From the NCBI RefSeq assembly GCF_032391395.1, contig NZ_CP135916.1:1674001-1738000 (forward strand): a stretch of 64,000 nucleotides of DNA, read 5' to 3'. Both the position numbers and the translations under genes were made by a program. A model generated the notes under the pieces. That model had not been told where the DNA came from and did not search any database. It saw only the letters and a list, made by a program, of their open reading frames with translations. This document shows positions 16,675 to 24,602 of this stretch, in pieces; the first letter of the stretch is position 1, and the number at the start of each line of letters is the position of its first letter. This DNA is from Sphingomonas sp. Y38-1Y. GTDB taxonomy: Bacteria > Pseudomonadota > Alphaproteobacteria > Sphingomonadales > Sphingomonadaceae.

Positions 16675-17181
16675 TCAGCCAATCGGCTGGGCGGCGGGAA
16701 CCTCTGCATGATCCTGATGCACGCGGCGGCCGAGGTCGAGCGCGGTGCGGCGAACGTCGGGGCGCGAGCGATGCGCCTGCGACGCGGTGAAGAACACCTC
16801 GACCGGGACGATCCGGCTCCGGCCGCGCATCGACGCGGGCAGGGGCGGAAAGGCCGTCGCGTTGACCGCGCGCAGCGCCTCGTTGTCGAGGATGCGGTTG
16901 CCGGTCGGCACGTCGAGCGAGGTGGCGAAGAGCTTGCCCTGGCTGTCGAAATGCACGCCGACGATCGCCGCCTTGTTGACCCGCACCGCGGCGGGGACCG
17001 CCGGCATTTCGCGGATCTGGTGCTGGAGCGAGCCGCTCACGCGCGCCGCCCAATCGCTCCGCTCGTCACCGGCAGCGCGCGCCGGGGCGGCGGCGATCCC
17101 GAGGACCAGGGTTGAGGCGGCGACGGCACCGATGAAGGTGGCGATGGGTTGGCGAACATTCTGGCTGGCCTTGGCAAACAT
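16675..17181 (-). CDS. Periplasmic TonB C-terminal-domain-like protein, first gene of the psp operon
   Basis: This 168-residue protein has an N-terminal signal sequence (residues 1 to about 36, ending PARA-A). The mature domain carries the TonB-C pattern: VGVHFDSQGKLFATSLDVP, NEALRAVNATAFPPLP and VPVEVFF. It has no membrane anchor or proline-rich arm beyond the leader, so it is a free periplasmic domain rather than a classical TonB. It could act in cell-wall or outer-membrane contact during stress (inference). The ATG at 17181 follows GGGAGAA and is preferred to an upstream ATG. A sigma-54 promoter lies about 65-80 bp upstream. Confidence 0.65.
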   Translation of the reverse strand: MFAKASQNVRQPIATFIGAVAASTLVLGIAAAPARAAGDERSDWAARVSGSLQHQIREMPAVPAAVRVNKAAIVGVHFDSQGKLFATSLDVPTGNRILDNEALRAVNATAFPPLPASMRGRSRIVPVEVFFTASQAHRSRPDVRRTALDLGRRVHQDHAEVPAAQPIG

Positions 17182-17240
17182 TGGGGGTTCTCCCTGAACC
17201 TTGGTGACTTTCACTGCCACTCTGCGGTGGTCGAACCATA

Positions 17241-17259
17241 CTTTGCACGGCCCGTGCCA
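17241..17259 (-). promoter_or_regulatory. Sigma-54 (-24/-12) promoter of the psp operon
   Basis: On the minus strand TGGCACGGGCCGTGCAAAG has GG at 17258-17257 and GC at 17246-17245, exactly ten bases apart. This fits the sigma-54 consensus TGGCACG-N4-TTGCA closely. Transcription would begin near 17233, about 50 nt before the TonB-C-like start. The adjacent divergent gene encodes PspF, the sigma-54 activator. Confidence 0.85.
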
Positions 17260-17312
17260 GTTTCATCGGCGACGGATTTCGGAGGGTTTCTGACGGCTTG
17301 TTCATCAATGAT

Positions 17313-17322
17313 CCGAATTCGG
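17313..17322. promoter_or_regulatory. Candidate PspF upstream activating site
   Basis: The palindrome CCGAATTCGG lies about 80-90 bp upstream of the predicted psp transcription start, in the window where sigma-54 activators bind. It is also close to the pspF start, which could allow autoregulation. There is no sequence match to a known PspF site, only position and symmetry. Confidence 0.3.
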
Positions 17323-17350
17323 TTGCGAAGGGTTGGCGTAATCCGCCATC

Positions 17351-18391
17351 ATGCGGTGCATGGAGCGAACCGCCCCCGTCATCGGCCAGTCGACGGCCTT
17401 TCTCGATGCCCTTGAGCGTGCCAGCCGCGCCGCCGCGCTCGACCGTCCCGTCCTCGTCATCGGCGAGCGCGGGACGGGCAAGGAACTGGTCGCCGAACGT
17501 CTCCACCGCCTGTCCGGTCGCTGGACGCAGCCGCTGGTCATCATGAACTGCGCCGCGCTGCCTGAGACGCTGATCGAGGCCGAGCTGTTCGGGCACGAGG
17601 CGGGCGCGTTCACCGGCGCGGCCAAGGCGCGGGCGGGGCGGTTCGAGGAGGCCGATGGCGGCACCCTCTTCCTCGACGAACTCGGCACGTTGTCGATGGC
17701 GGCGCAGGACCGGCTGCTCCGCGCGGTCGAATATGGCGAGATTACGCGGATCGGCTCGTCTCGTCCGCTGCGCGTCGACGTCCGCATCGTCGCGGCCACC
17801 AACGAGCATCTGCCCGACCGAGTCGCCAAGGGAACGTTCCGCGCCGACCTGCTCGACCGCTTGTGCTTCGAAGTCGTCACTCTCCCGCCTCTCCGCGTCC
17901 GCAGCGGCGACATCCTCGTCCTCGCCGACCATTTCGGGCGGCGGATGGCCGCCGAGCTGGGCCGCGACCGCTGGCCGGGGTTCGGGCCGGAGGCGACCGA
18001 GATGCTGGAGACGCATCGCTGGCCGGGCAATGTCCGCGAGCTGCGCAACGTCGTCGAGCGCGCGGTCTATCGCTGGGAGCGCGAAGGACCGGTCGACATG
18101 ATCCAGATCGATCCGTTCGATTCGCCGTGGCGGCCTGCCAGCAGCGGCGGCTTCGTGGCCGCCGGTACGGAAGAGCCGGCGGGCGAGGACGCCGTGGCAG
18201 CGCGGACTGCTCCGTCGGAGCCGCCGATCGAGGGCGATTTCCGCACGCGCGTGACGACCTATGAGCGCCGCCTGCTGACGCGCGCGATGGCCGAGCACCG
18301 TTACAACCAGCGCGCGACCGCCGAGGCGCTGGGCCTCACCTACGACCAGCTGCGGCATGCGCTGAGGAAGCACGGGCTGCTGTCGGGTTAG
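17351..18391 (+). CDS. pspF: Sigma-54-dependent activator PspF
   Basis: This 346-residue protein is an AAA+ enhancer-binding domain without an N-terminal receiver or sensor domain, which is the PspF arrangement. It shows Walker A GERGTGKE (38-45), the sigma-54-contacting loop GAFTGA (85-90), Walker B TLFLDELG (about 105-112) and a C-terminal Fis-type helix-turn-helix (about 310-340, YNQRATAEALGLTYDQLRHA). PspA probably binds and inhibits it. It is divergent from the psp operon and probably activates the sigma-54 promoter in the shared gap. An ATG three codons downstream is an equal start candidate. Confidence 0.93.
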   Translation: MRCMERTAPVIGQSTAFLDALERASRAAALDRPVLVIGERGTGKELVAERLHRLSGRWTQPLVIMNCAALPETLIEAELFGHEAGAFTGAAKARAGRFEEADGGTLFLDELGTLSMAAQDRLLRAVEYGEITRIGSSRPLRVDVRIVAATNEHLPDRVAKGTFRADLLDRLCFEVVTLPPLRVRSGDILVLADHFGRRMAAELGRDRWPGFGPEATEMLETHRWPGNVRELRNVVERAVYRWEREGPVDMIQIDPFDSPWRPASSGGFVAAGTEEPAGEDAVAARTAPSEPPIEGDFRTRVTTYERRLLTRAMAEHRYNQRATAEALGLTYDQLRHALRKHGLLSG

Positions 18392-18413
18392 TCGATATCG
18401 GCGCTCCTCCACC

Positions 18414-18494
18414 GTCACCCCGGACTTGATCCGGGGTCCCGCTTTCTCTTGGCGGCGGAAAAGAAGCGGGATCCCGGGTCGAGCTTGGGATGAC
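18414..18494. repeat. Palindromic repeat, GTCACCCCGG family
   Basis: The element begins GTCACCCCGGACTTGATCC and ends GCTTGGGATGAC, with inner arms CCCGCTT/AAGCGGG. It is related to the better-conserved copy at 37915-38007. It lies between pspF and the AmpG-like gene. Confidence 0.65.
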
Positions 18495-18564
18495 TGACGG
18501 GGTTGGGACTATGCTTGCCGGAAAGTTACGATAGGGTGCCGGCCCTCAGGTAAAGGGTGGGCGT

Positions 18565-20220
18565 GTGACGGATCGGAAGCTCAAGGGGTTTGCGCTGTTC
18601 AAGGCGGCGCTGACCAACCGCAAGACGGCGGCGATGCTGATCCTGGGGTTCGCCTCCGGGCTGCCGTTCACGCTGCTGATCGGCACGCTGAATGCGTGGT
18701 TGGGCGAGCTCAAGGTCAGCCTGGCGACGATCGGCGTGCTGTCGTGGATCGGCCTTGCCTATGCGTTCAAGTTCCTGTGGTCGCCACTGGTCGACCGGCT
18801 GCGGTTGCCCGTCATCGGCCGCTTGGGGCGGCGACGGTCGTGGCTGGTGCTGTGCCAGGCGCTGCTCGCCGCGGCGCTGTGGGGCCTGGCCGCGATCGAT
18901 CCGCTGACCGCGATCGGGGCGTTCGCCGGCATCGCGGTGGTCGCCGCCTTCCTGTCGGCGACGCAGGACGTCGTGATCGACGCCTGGCGGATCGAGATCG
19001 CCGACGAGGAAGCGACGGTCGAGTTCCTGTCGGCGGTCTATCAGCTCGGTAACCGGCTGGCGGCGCTGGCGGGCGGGGCGCTGGCGCTCGTACTCGCCGC
19101 GCGGCTCGACTGGCCGAGCGTCTATGTCGGCTTCGGCTTCGTCATGCTGCTCGCGGTCGCGGTGACGATCTTCCTGCCCGAGGCAAAGCTCGATGCGGCC
19201 GATGCCGCCCGGCCGCTCGCGGGGCATGCAGTACCCGAGCGCGCCAAGCGCCGCATCGCGCTGGCGGTGGTGGCGATCTGCTGGGGCTGGGCGATCGTGA
19301 CGCTGGGCGCGTTCATGGTCTCGGCGCTCCAGCCGCCGGTACCGGGCGTGCCGGGCCCCTCGGCCAGCGACTTCACGCGGATGACGGGGCCGTGGATCAT
19401 CGTCGCGACCGTCATCATCCCGGCGCTGATCGCCGGCTGGACCCGCCGTCTGCCGCAGCATGAGGGCGGGGGCGAGGCGATGGGCGGCCTTCGCGCCGCC
19501 GCCGACCACAGCTATCGCGCGCTGATCCTGCCGCTGGCGGAGATCGTCGATCGCCTGAAATGGGGCGCGATCCTCGTGCTCGCGGTGATCCTCCTCTATC
19601 GCATCGCCGATTCGATCTGGGCGCCGTTCGCCTTTCCCTTCTATCTCGACTTCCTCGGCTATTCGAACGACGAAGTGGCGTTCGCGTCCAAGCTGTTCGG
19701 CGTGTGGATGACGATCGGCGGCGTGGCGATCGGCGGGTTCCTGCTCGCGACCTGGGGGCGGATGCCGACGCTGGTCGCGGGCGGCGTGGTCGCGGCGCTG
19801 TCCAACCTGCTCTATGCCGACATGGCGCTGGGCGGCGCCGGGATCGACGGGTTCGCGCGGCTGGTCGGGCTGGACAGCATCGGCGTCGATCCGCGGTTGA
19901 TGCGCCTGCTGATCGCGATCTGCGGAGAGAACATCGCCGGCGGCCTCGCCGGCACGGCTTTCGTCGCCTACATCTCCTCGATCACCGCGCGCGAATACAG
20001 CGCGGTCCAGTACGCGCTGCTCTCCTCGATGACGTTCCTGGTCGGCGCGCTGGGACGCGCGGCGACGGGGGAGGCGATCGACGTCTATGGCTATGCCAAC
20101 GTCTTCTTCGTGACCGCGGGGCTGGGCGGGATCGCCGTGCTGCTGGTGCTCGCCGAATGGTGGCGCGGCGCGGCGCGGGGGCCGGTCAAGGCGGAGGAGC
20201 CGGCGATCAGTCCCGTCTGA
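18565..20220 (+). CDS. AmpG-like muropeptide permease (MFS family)
   Basis: This 551-residue protein has about 12 to 14 membrane helices. The early region shows FASGLPFTLLIGTLNAWL, LGRRRSWLVLCQ and SATQDVVIDAWRIE, all typical of AmpG. AmpG imports anhydro-muropeptides from the periplasm for cell-wall recycling and can influence beta-lactamase induction. The start is GTG. Its 3' end overlaps the convergent gene by 14 bp. No ampD, nagZ or ampR is in the window. Confidence 0.82.
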   Translation: MTDRKLKGFALFKAALTNRKTAAMLILGFASGLPFTLLIGTLNAWLGELKVSLATIGVLSWIGLAYAFKFLWSPLVDRLRLPVIGRLGRRRSWLVLCQALLAAALWGLAAIDPLTAIGAFAGIAVVAAFLSATQDVVIDAWRIEIADEEATVEFLSAVYQLGNRLAALAGGALALVLAARLDWPSVYVGFGFVMLLAVAVTIFLPEAKLDAADAARPLAGHAVPERAKRRIALAVVAICWGWAIVTLGAFMVSALQPPVPGVPGPSASDFTRMTGPWIIVATVIIPALIAGWTRRLPQHEGGGEAMGGLRAAADHSYRALILPLAEIVDRLKWGAILVLAVILLYRIADSIWAPFAFPFYLDFLGYSNDEVAFASKLFGVWMTIGGVAIGGFLLATWGRMPTLVAGGVVAALSNLLYADMALGGAGIDGFARLVGLDSIGVDPRLMRLLIAICGENIAGGLAGTAFVAYISSITAREYSAVQYALLSSMTFLVGALGRAATGEAIDVYGYANVFFVTAGLGGIAVLLVLAEWWRGAARGPVKAEEPAISPV

Positions 20221-20641
20221 CCGGCAGACCCAGGTCGGCGAACGCGCCGACCACGCCCGCCAGCGTGCAGGCAAGGTCGTCGGCCTGCCGCACCCCGATC
20301 AGGTCGGCGAGCAGCAGCGCCGATCGCACAGGATTCTCGCCGATCCCGCGCATCGCCTCGATCAGTATCGCCTCGGCATTGGTCATGCGCGGGCAGCACC
20401 ATGGCGCGATCTGGATCGGCCGCGCCGCCCGCAGCGACATGTCGTGCATCAGCACGCGCAGCAGCATCAGCGGCCGGCGAAAATCGATCCCGAATGCGGT
20501 CAGGAAGGCGTTGGCGGCGGCGGCGTCGTACAACCCCTGCGCCCCCATCTGGCGAACGCCGAACAGGATCAGCCGCGTGGCCGGATCGGCCGGCTGAAGG
20601 TGTGGCAGGGGCGACGAGAAACTCTCAAGCGTGCGCGTCAA
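20207..20641 (-). CDS. Conserved small hypothetical protein, probably DUF6628 family
   Basis: This 144-residue mostly helical protein has LILFGVRQMGAQGLYDAAAA and a WCCP motif (APWCCPRM), plus late RSALLLADLIGV. I recall similar proteins in sphingomonads under DUF6628, but this is memory only. I prefer a TTG start at 20641 because AAAGGA lies at ideal spacing before it; no ATG exists near the 5' end. A Fur-like palindrome 40-66 bp upstream suggests iron control. The 3' end overlaps ampG-like DNA in convergent fashion. Confidence 0.5.
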   Translation of the reverse strand: MTRTLESFSSPLPHLQPADPATRLILFGVRQMGAQGLYDAAAANAFLTAFGIDFRRPLMLLRVLMHDMSLRAARPIQIAPWCCPRMTNAEAILIEAMRGIGENPVRSALLLADLIGVRQADDLACTLAGVVGAFADLGLPVRRD

Positions 20642-20680
20642 GGCAGGGTCCTTTCGCTGACCCAACCCTTGTCGCCACTC

Positions 20681-20707
20681 AGTTATTGCAAGTCAATATC
20701 AATAACT
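20681..20707 (-). promoter_or_regulatory. Fur-box-like inverted repeat upstream of the DUF6628-like gene
   Basis: Perfect 8-bp arms AGTTATTG and CAATAACT flank 11 bases. The core TTGCAAGTCAATATCAA resembles proteobacterial Fur boxes and is strikingly AT-rich for this DNA. It lies upstream of the small gene on the minus strand and just after the folC stop. Confidence 0.5.
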
Positions 20708-20709
20708 CG

Positions 20710-22014
20710 TCACGTCGGCGCTTCGTCGTTCAGAGCGAGCACCTGGCCGGCAAGGTAGAGCGAGCCGAGGATCAGCACGTCCCCGCGCCACCCGGACGCG
20801 CTCAGGCTGGCAAGCGCCGCGGGGACATCGACCGCCGACTCGGCAGGGAGGTCATGCGTCGCGGCGAGCCTCGCCAGCATCGCCGGCGCGTGATGGGGAT
20901 GCGAGGGGACCGGCACCGTCCGGACAAGCGCGACATGCGGCGCGAGCGCGTCGAAGATACCGTCCGCATCCTTGTTGGCGAGCACGCCCAGCACCAGCGC
21001 CGGCTTCTCCTTGCGCGCGGCGAGCCAGGCCGCGGCGGCATCGGCGGCGTTGCGGTTGTGTGCGCCGTCCAGGAACACGTCGCCCGCGACACCGTCGGTC
21101 AGCGGCCCGCTGCCGAGCCGCTGCATCCGCGCCGGCCAGCGAACGCTCCGCGCCGCCTCCACGATCGCGTCGTCGGGCACCGGCAACCGGTCCTGCGCGC
21201 GCAGCATCGCCGCGGCGAGCGCGAGATTCTCGTGCTGGTGGGCACCCGCCAGCGCCGGCAGCGGCAGCGACAGCGACCCGCGCGCATCCTCCAGCTCGAT
21301 CCGCTCGCCCTCGGTCCGCGAGTGCCACTCGTTCCCGCGCCGCTTGAGCACCGCGCCCGCCAGTTGCGCGGTGCGCGCGATCACCTCGGCACAGGATTGC
21401 GGCTGGTCGAGTGTGAAGAGCGGGATGCCCGGACGCGCGATACCGGCCTTCTCGCCCGCGATCGCCTCGATCGTGTCGCCCAGGAACGCCTGGTGGTCGA
21501 GCCCCAGACGCGCGATCCCGCCGACGAGCGAGGCTGGGATGACGTTGGTCGCGTCCAGCCGCCCGCCAAGCCCAACCTCGATCACACAGGCGTCGGCAGG
21601 CTCGCGCGCGAACGCCAGGAACGCGGCGGCGGTCGTCACCTCGAAGAAGCTGGCGCCGATATCGCCGCCGGCATCGAGGACTTCGCAGAGCAGCGCCGCC
21701 AGGCTCCGGTCGTCGATCAACGTCCCCGCCACGCGGATCCGCTCGTTGAAGCGGACGAGGTGCGGGCTGGTATAGGCGTGGACGCGGTACCCCGACGCCT
21801 CCAGGCTCCCACGCAGGAACGCGCAGGTCGATCCCTTGCCGTTGGTCCCGGCAACGTGGAATACCGGCGGCAGCGACAGATGCGGATCGCCGACCCGGTC
21901 GAGCAGCCGGGTGATGCGGTCGAGCCCCAGCGTATCGGCGCCGGGCCCGAGCGCGTTCAGCCGCTCGAACTGCCCCTGCACGAACGGATCGTCGGAACGG
22001 GCGTGATCGGCCAT
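20710..22014 (-). CDS. folC: Bifunctional dihydrofolate/folylpolyglutamate synthase
   Basis: This 434-residue Mur-ligase-fold enzyme has the P-loop AGTNGKGST (55-63), the DATNVI-type segment after GLGGRLDATNVIP (about 170-182), and a late DGAHNRNA motif. It adds glutamate to dihydropteroate and to reduced folates. The ATG at 22014 shares a base with the upstream kinase stop (TGATG), which supports this start over an in-frame ATG at 22038. It is last in the trp-acc operon, an arrangement common in alphaproteobacteria. Confidence 0.93.
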   Translation of the reverse strand: MADHARSDDPFVQGQFERLNALGPGADTLGLDRITRLLDRVGDPHLSLPPVFHVAGTNGKGSTCAFLRGSLEASGYRVHAYTSPHLVRFNERIRVAGTLIDDRSLAALLCEVLDAGGDIGASFFEVTTAAAFLAFAREPADACVIEVGLGGRLDATNVIPASLVGGIARLGLDHQAFLGDTIEAIAGEKAGIARPGIPLFTLDQPQSCAEVIARTAQLAGAVLKRRGNEWHSRTEGERIELEDARGSLSLPLPALAGAHQHENLALAAAMLRAQDRLPVPDDAIVEAARSVRWPARMQRLGSGPLTDGVAGDVFLDGAHNRNAADAAAAWLAARKEKPALVLGVLANKDADGIFDALAPHVALVRTVPVPSHPHHAPAMLARLAATHDLPAESAVDVPAALASLSASGWRGDVLILGSLYLAGQVLALNDEAPT

Positions 22015-22538
22015 CAGCCCAGCGCCTCGACGATGCACGCCGCGGCGTCGACGGGCGCGATCGCGGTGGTATCGATAGTCAAGTTCGAGGGCGGCATCGC
22101 GGCGGTACGGGCCGTCATGCTCGGACGCAGTTCACGCAGCAGCGCGGAATCGGTCAGCTTGCCGAAGCGCGCCCGGTCCGTCGCCACCAGGCGGCGTTCC
22201 TGCTCCGCATCGTTGATCGTAAGCGCGACCGCCAGCACCCCGCCGCCGCGCGACCGTACCGTTTCGACCAGGCTCTCGATGAAGCCAGGCGTCACCGAAG
22301 CTTCGGGCGCATAGGTGAAGATCGTGTCGCGATCCGCTGCCGCCGCTTCGCCCAGCAGCGTCATCCACATCGCCTCTCGCAGCCGGACGAACGGCTCGCT
22401 GCCGAACGGGAACAGCGCCGCCACCGCGTCGACGACGAGATGGTTGTGGAACAGCGCGAACCCGGTCCGCTCTCCGACGATCCGTGCGATCGTCAGCTTG
22501 CCGCTGGCCGGCGGGCCGTGCAGCAGGACGAGCTTCAA
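22014..22538 (-). CDS. P-loop kinase-like NTPase with TTG start, between accD and folC
   Basis: This 174-residue protein begins with HGPPASGKLT (7-16), a shikimate/adenylate-kinase-like P-loop in which the usual Ser/Thr after GK is Leu followed by Thr. It also has FHNHLVVD, which suits small-molecule kinases of the AAA_18/zeta-toxin type. The start is TTG and overlaps the accD stop as TTGA, consistent with re-initiation; no ATG or GTG is placed better. The substrate is unknown. The insertion between accD and folC is unusual, as these are often adjacent. Confidence 0.6.
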   Translation of the reverse strand: MKLVLLHGPPASGKLTIARIVGERTGFALFHNHLVVDAVAALFPFGSEPFVRLREAMWMTLLGEAAAADRDTIFTYAPEASVTPGFIESLVETVRSRGGGVLAVALTINDAEQERRLVATDRARFGKLTDSALLRELRPSMTARTAAMPPSNLTIDTTAIAPVDAAACIVEALG

Positions 22539-23392
22539 GCCGCTGCCCGGTCGTGCGCCAGATAGTCGATCAGCCGCGCCAGCGTCGCGCGCAGCTCGCG
22601 CCGCTCGACCACCATGTCGATCAGGCCGTGATCGCGATAATATTCGCTGGTCTGGAAGTTCTCGGGCAGCTTCTCCCGGATCGTCTGCTCGATCACGCGG
22701 CGACCGGTAAAGGCGAGCGTCGCCTTGGGTTCGGCGATCTGGACGTCGCCCAGCATCGCATAGGCCGCCATCACCCCGCCCGAGGTCGGATCGGTCAGCA
22801 CGACGATGTAGGGCAGACCGGCATCGTGCAGCATCTCGATCGCCACCGTGGTCCGCGGCATCTGCATCAGGCTGAGGATGCCCTCCTGCATCCGCGCGCC
22901 GCCCGACGCGGTGAAGATGATGAAGGGTGCGCGCGCCGCGATCGCCGCCTCGACCCCGGCGATGAAGCCTTCGCCCACCGCCTGGCCCATCGACCCGCCC
23001 ATGAAGGCGAAGTTCTGGACGCCGACGACGGCCCGGCGCCCCTCGATCGATCCGCGCGCGGACACGAACGCGTCCTGGTCGCCGGTGTCGGTCCGCGCCG
23101 CCTTCAGCCGCGCGGCATAGGGCTTGGAATCGCGGAACTTGAGCGGATCGTCGGCGACGCGGGGCGAGGGAAGCGCCTTGCACGTGCCCTCGTCGAACAA
23201 TTGCTCGAACCGCTGCTTCGGCCCGATGCGACCATGATGGTCGCACAGCGGACAGACGTAGAGGTTCTCCTCATATTCCTTGGTGAAGATCATCTGCCCA
23301 CATCCCTTGCACTTGTGCCAGAGATTGTCGGGGGTCTCCTTGGCCGTGACGACCGAGGCGAGCGCGTTGCGAACGCGGTTGAGCCAGCTCAT
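22535..23392 (-). CDS. accD: Acetyl-CoA carboxylase, carboxyltransferase beta subunit
   Basis: This 285-residue protein has an N-terminal zinc ribbon CKGCG...CPLC (Cys28, 31, 47, 50). The carboxyltransferase domain follows, with FIIFTASGGARMQEGILSLM and TDPTSGGVMAAYAMLGD. With AccA it transfers the carboxyl from biotin to acetyl-CoA to make malonyl-CoA. The start ATG overlaps the trpA stop (ATGA). The trpA-accD-folC order is a known proteobacterial linkage. Confidence 0.96.
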   Translation of the reverse strand: MSWLNRVRNALASVVTAKETPDNLWHKCKGCGQMIFTKEYEENLYVCPLCDHHGRIGPKQRFEQLFDEGTCKALPSPRVADDPLKFRDSKPYAARLKAARTDTGDQDAFVSARGSIEGRRAVVGVQNFAFMGGSMGQAVGEGFIAGVEAAIAARAPFIIFTASGGARMQEGILSLMQMPRTTVAIEMLHDAGLPYIVVLTDPTSGGVMAAYAMLGDVQIAEPKATLAFTGRRVIEQTIREKLPENFQTSEYYRDHGLIDMVVERRELRATLARLIDYLAHDRAAA

Positions 23393-24186
23393 GCGGGAAT
23401 CCTGGTGGTTTCGATCGCGCTCTTCAACGAGCGCACATAGTCGGCGACGTGGGGCGCTGCGGCGGCGCCATGCGCCGCCACGATCTCGACGATCGCCGAG
23501 CCGACGACGACGCCGTCGGCGACGCGGGCGATCGCCGCGGCCTGGTCGGGGGTGCGGACGCCGAAGCCGACCGCAATCGGCACGTCGGTCGCCGCCTTCA
23601 ATCGCCCGACCGCGTCCTCGATCGACGCCTGCGCCGCCTGTTGCAGCCCGGTGATGCCCGCGACCGAGACGTAATAGACAAAGCCCGACGCGCCATCGAG
23701 CACCGCCGGGAGCCGCGCGACGTCGGTGGTCGGCGTGGCGAGGCGGATCAGGTCGAGGCCGGCGCTGCGCAGCGCCGGGCCGAGCGCATCGTCTTCCTCG
23801 GGCGGCACGTCGACACAGATCACGCCGTCGACGCCCGCCTTGGCGGCGGCGTTCGCGAACCACTCGGGCCCGCGGCGGAGCATCGGGTTGGCGTAGCCCA
23901 TCAGGACCAGCGGCACGTCCGGGTGCCGCGCGCGAAAGCCGGTGGCGAGCGACAGGATGTCGGCTGTGGTCGTGCCCGCGGCCAGGCTGCGGATGTTCGC
24001 CGCCTGGATCGCCGGGCCGTCCGCCATCGGGTCGGTGAACGGCATGCCGAGCTCGATCACGTCGGCCCCGCCCGCGACCAGCGCGTCGAGGATCGCCGGG
24101 GTCGCGGCAGCGGTGGGGTCGCCAGCGGTCACGAACGCGACCAGCGCGGGATGATCCTGGGCAAAGGCGGAGGCGAGGCGGGTCAT
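23389..24186 (-). CDS. trpA: Tryptophan synthase alpha subunit
   Basis: This 265-residue TIM barrel has the catalytic ELGMPFTDPMADGP region (Glu45 and Asp56, equivalent to Glu49 and Asp60 of Salmonella) and the phosphate-binding loops IAVGFGVRTP and GVVVGSAIVE. It cleaves indole-3-glycerol phosphate to indole and passes indole to TrpB. Its ATG overlaps the stop of the DUF559 gene, so its translation depends on the inserted gene rather than directly on trpB. Confidence 0.96.
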   Translation of the reverse strand: MTRLASAFAQDHPALVAFVTAGDPTAAATPAILDALVAGGADVIELGMPFTDPMADGPAIQAANIRSLAAGTTTADILSLATGFRARHPDVPLVLMGYANPMLRRGPEWFANAAAKAGVDGVICVDVPPEEDDALGPALRSAGLDLIRLATPTTDVARLPAVLDGASGFVYYVSVAGITGLQQAAQASIEDAVGRLKAATDVPIAVGFGVRTPDQAAAIARVADGVVVGSAIVEIVAAHGAAAAPHVADYVRSLKSAIETTRIPA

Positions 24187-24560
24187 ATAGCCCTCTCCCC
24201 TTCAGGGGAGAGGGTTGGGAGAGGGGCAAGTGTCACGGCGATGGCCGCCAGAACGCCCTCCAGGTTCGTCATCACGTCCTTGTTGGTGAAACGGATCACT
24301 CGATAACCTTGTTCTTCTAGAAAACGGGTTCGGCGCTCGTCATAGTCGATCTGCCCGGCATGGCTATCCCCGTCCAGTTCGACAACGATCATGGGATCGC
24401 GGGCGGCGAAGTCGACGATGTAAGTACCGACCACCTTCTGCCGACGAAACTTCACGCCATCGAAGCGCTTGCCACGTAAGGCGAGCCAGAGGCGCTGTTC
24501 AGGTTCGGTTGCTCGGCGGCGCATCGACTTCGCGTGGTGGATCAATTCGGCGTCGCGCAT
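24183..24560 (-). CDS. DUF559 (Vsr/PD-(D/E)XK-like) endonuclease-domain protein inserted in the trp operon
   Basis: This 125-residue protein has the DUF559 core: MRRRATEPEQRLWLALRG, RRQKVVGTYIVDFAA and VVELDGDSH, then RTRFLEEQGYRVIRF. Asp50, Glu61 and Asp63 lie at positions expected of PD-(D/E)XK nucleases such as Vsr. Residues 112-124 are encoded exactly by a 39-bp inverted repeat, and the mirror copy abuts the start codon. The stop overlaps the trpA ATG. The gene therefore splits trpB from trpA but keeps coupling. DNA cleavage is inference from family; cellular role unknown. Confidence 0.75.
   Translation of the reverse strand: MRDAELIHHAKSMRRRATEPEQRLWLALRGKRFDGVKFRRQKVVGTYIVDFAARDPMIVVELDGDSHAGQIDYDERRTRFLEEQGYRVIRFTNKDVMTNLEGVLAAIAVTLAPLPTLSPEGERAI
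24189..24227. repeat. Left 39-bp inverted repeat flanking the DUF559 gene
   Basis: This is an exact inverted copy of 24561-24599. It contains an inner palindrome (CCCTCTCCCC...GGGGAGAGGG) and encodes the C-terminal APLPTLSPEGERA of the DUF559 protein. Confidence 0.9.
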
Positions 24561-24599
24561 GCCCCTCTCCCAACCCTCTCCCCTGAAGGGGAGAGGGCT
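24561..24599. repeat. Right 39-bp inverted repeat flanking the DUF559 gene
   Basis: This is the exact reverse complement of 24189-24227. It begins one base beyond the DUF559 start codon and ends 3 bases before the trpB stop codon. With the left copy it delimits a 411-bp unit. Confidence 0.9.
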
Positions 24600-24602
24600 C
24601 TT

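Noticed and set aside
22535..24229. A single long frame spanning accD and the trpA region, suggesting a fusion
   Set aside because: Only the accD part is a real protein; the rest reads trpA in the wrong frame. Both genes have their own starts and ATGA overlap.
24189..24599. Inverted repeats read as a CRISPR or insertion sequence
   Set aside because: Only two copies in inverse orientation, no spacers and no transposase gene; a nuclease unit with palindromic ends explains it better.
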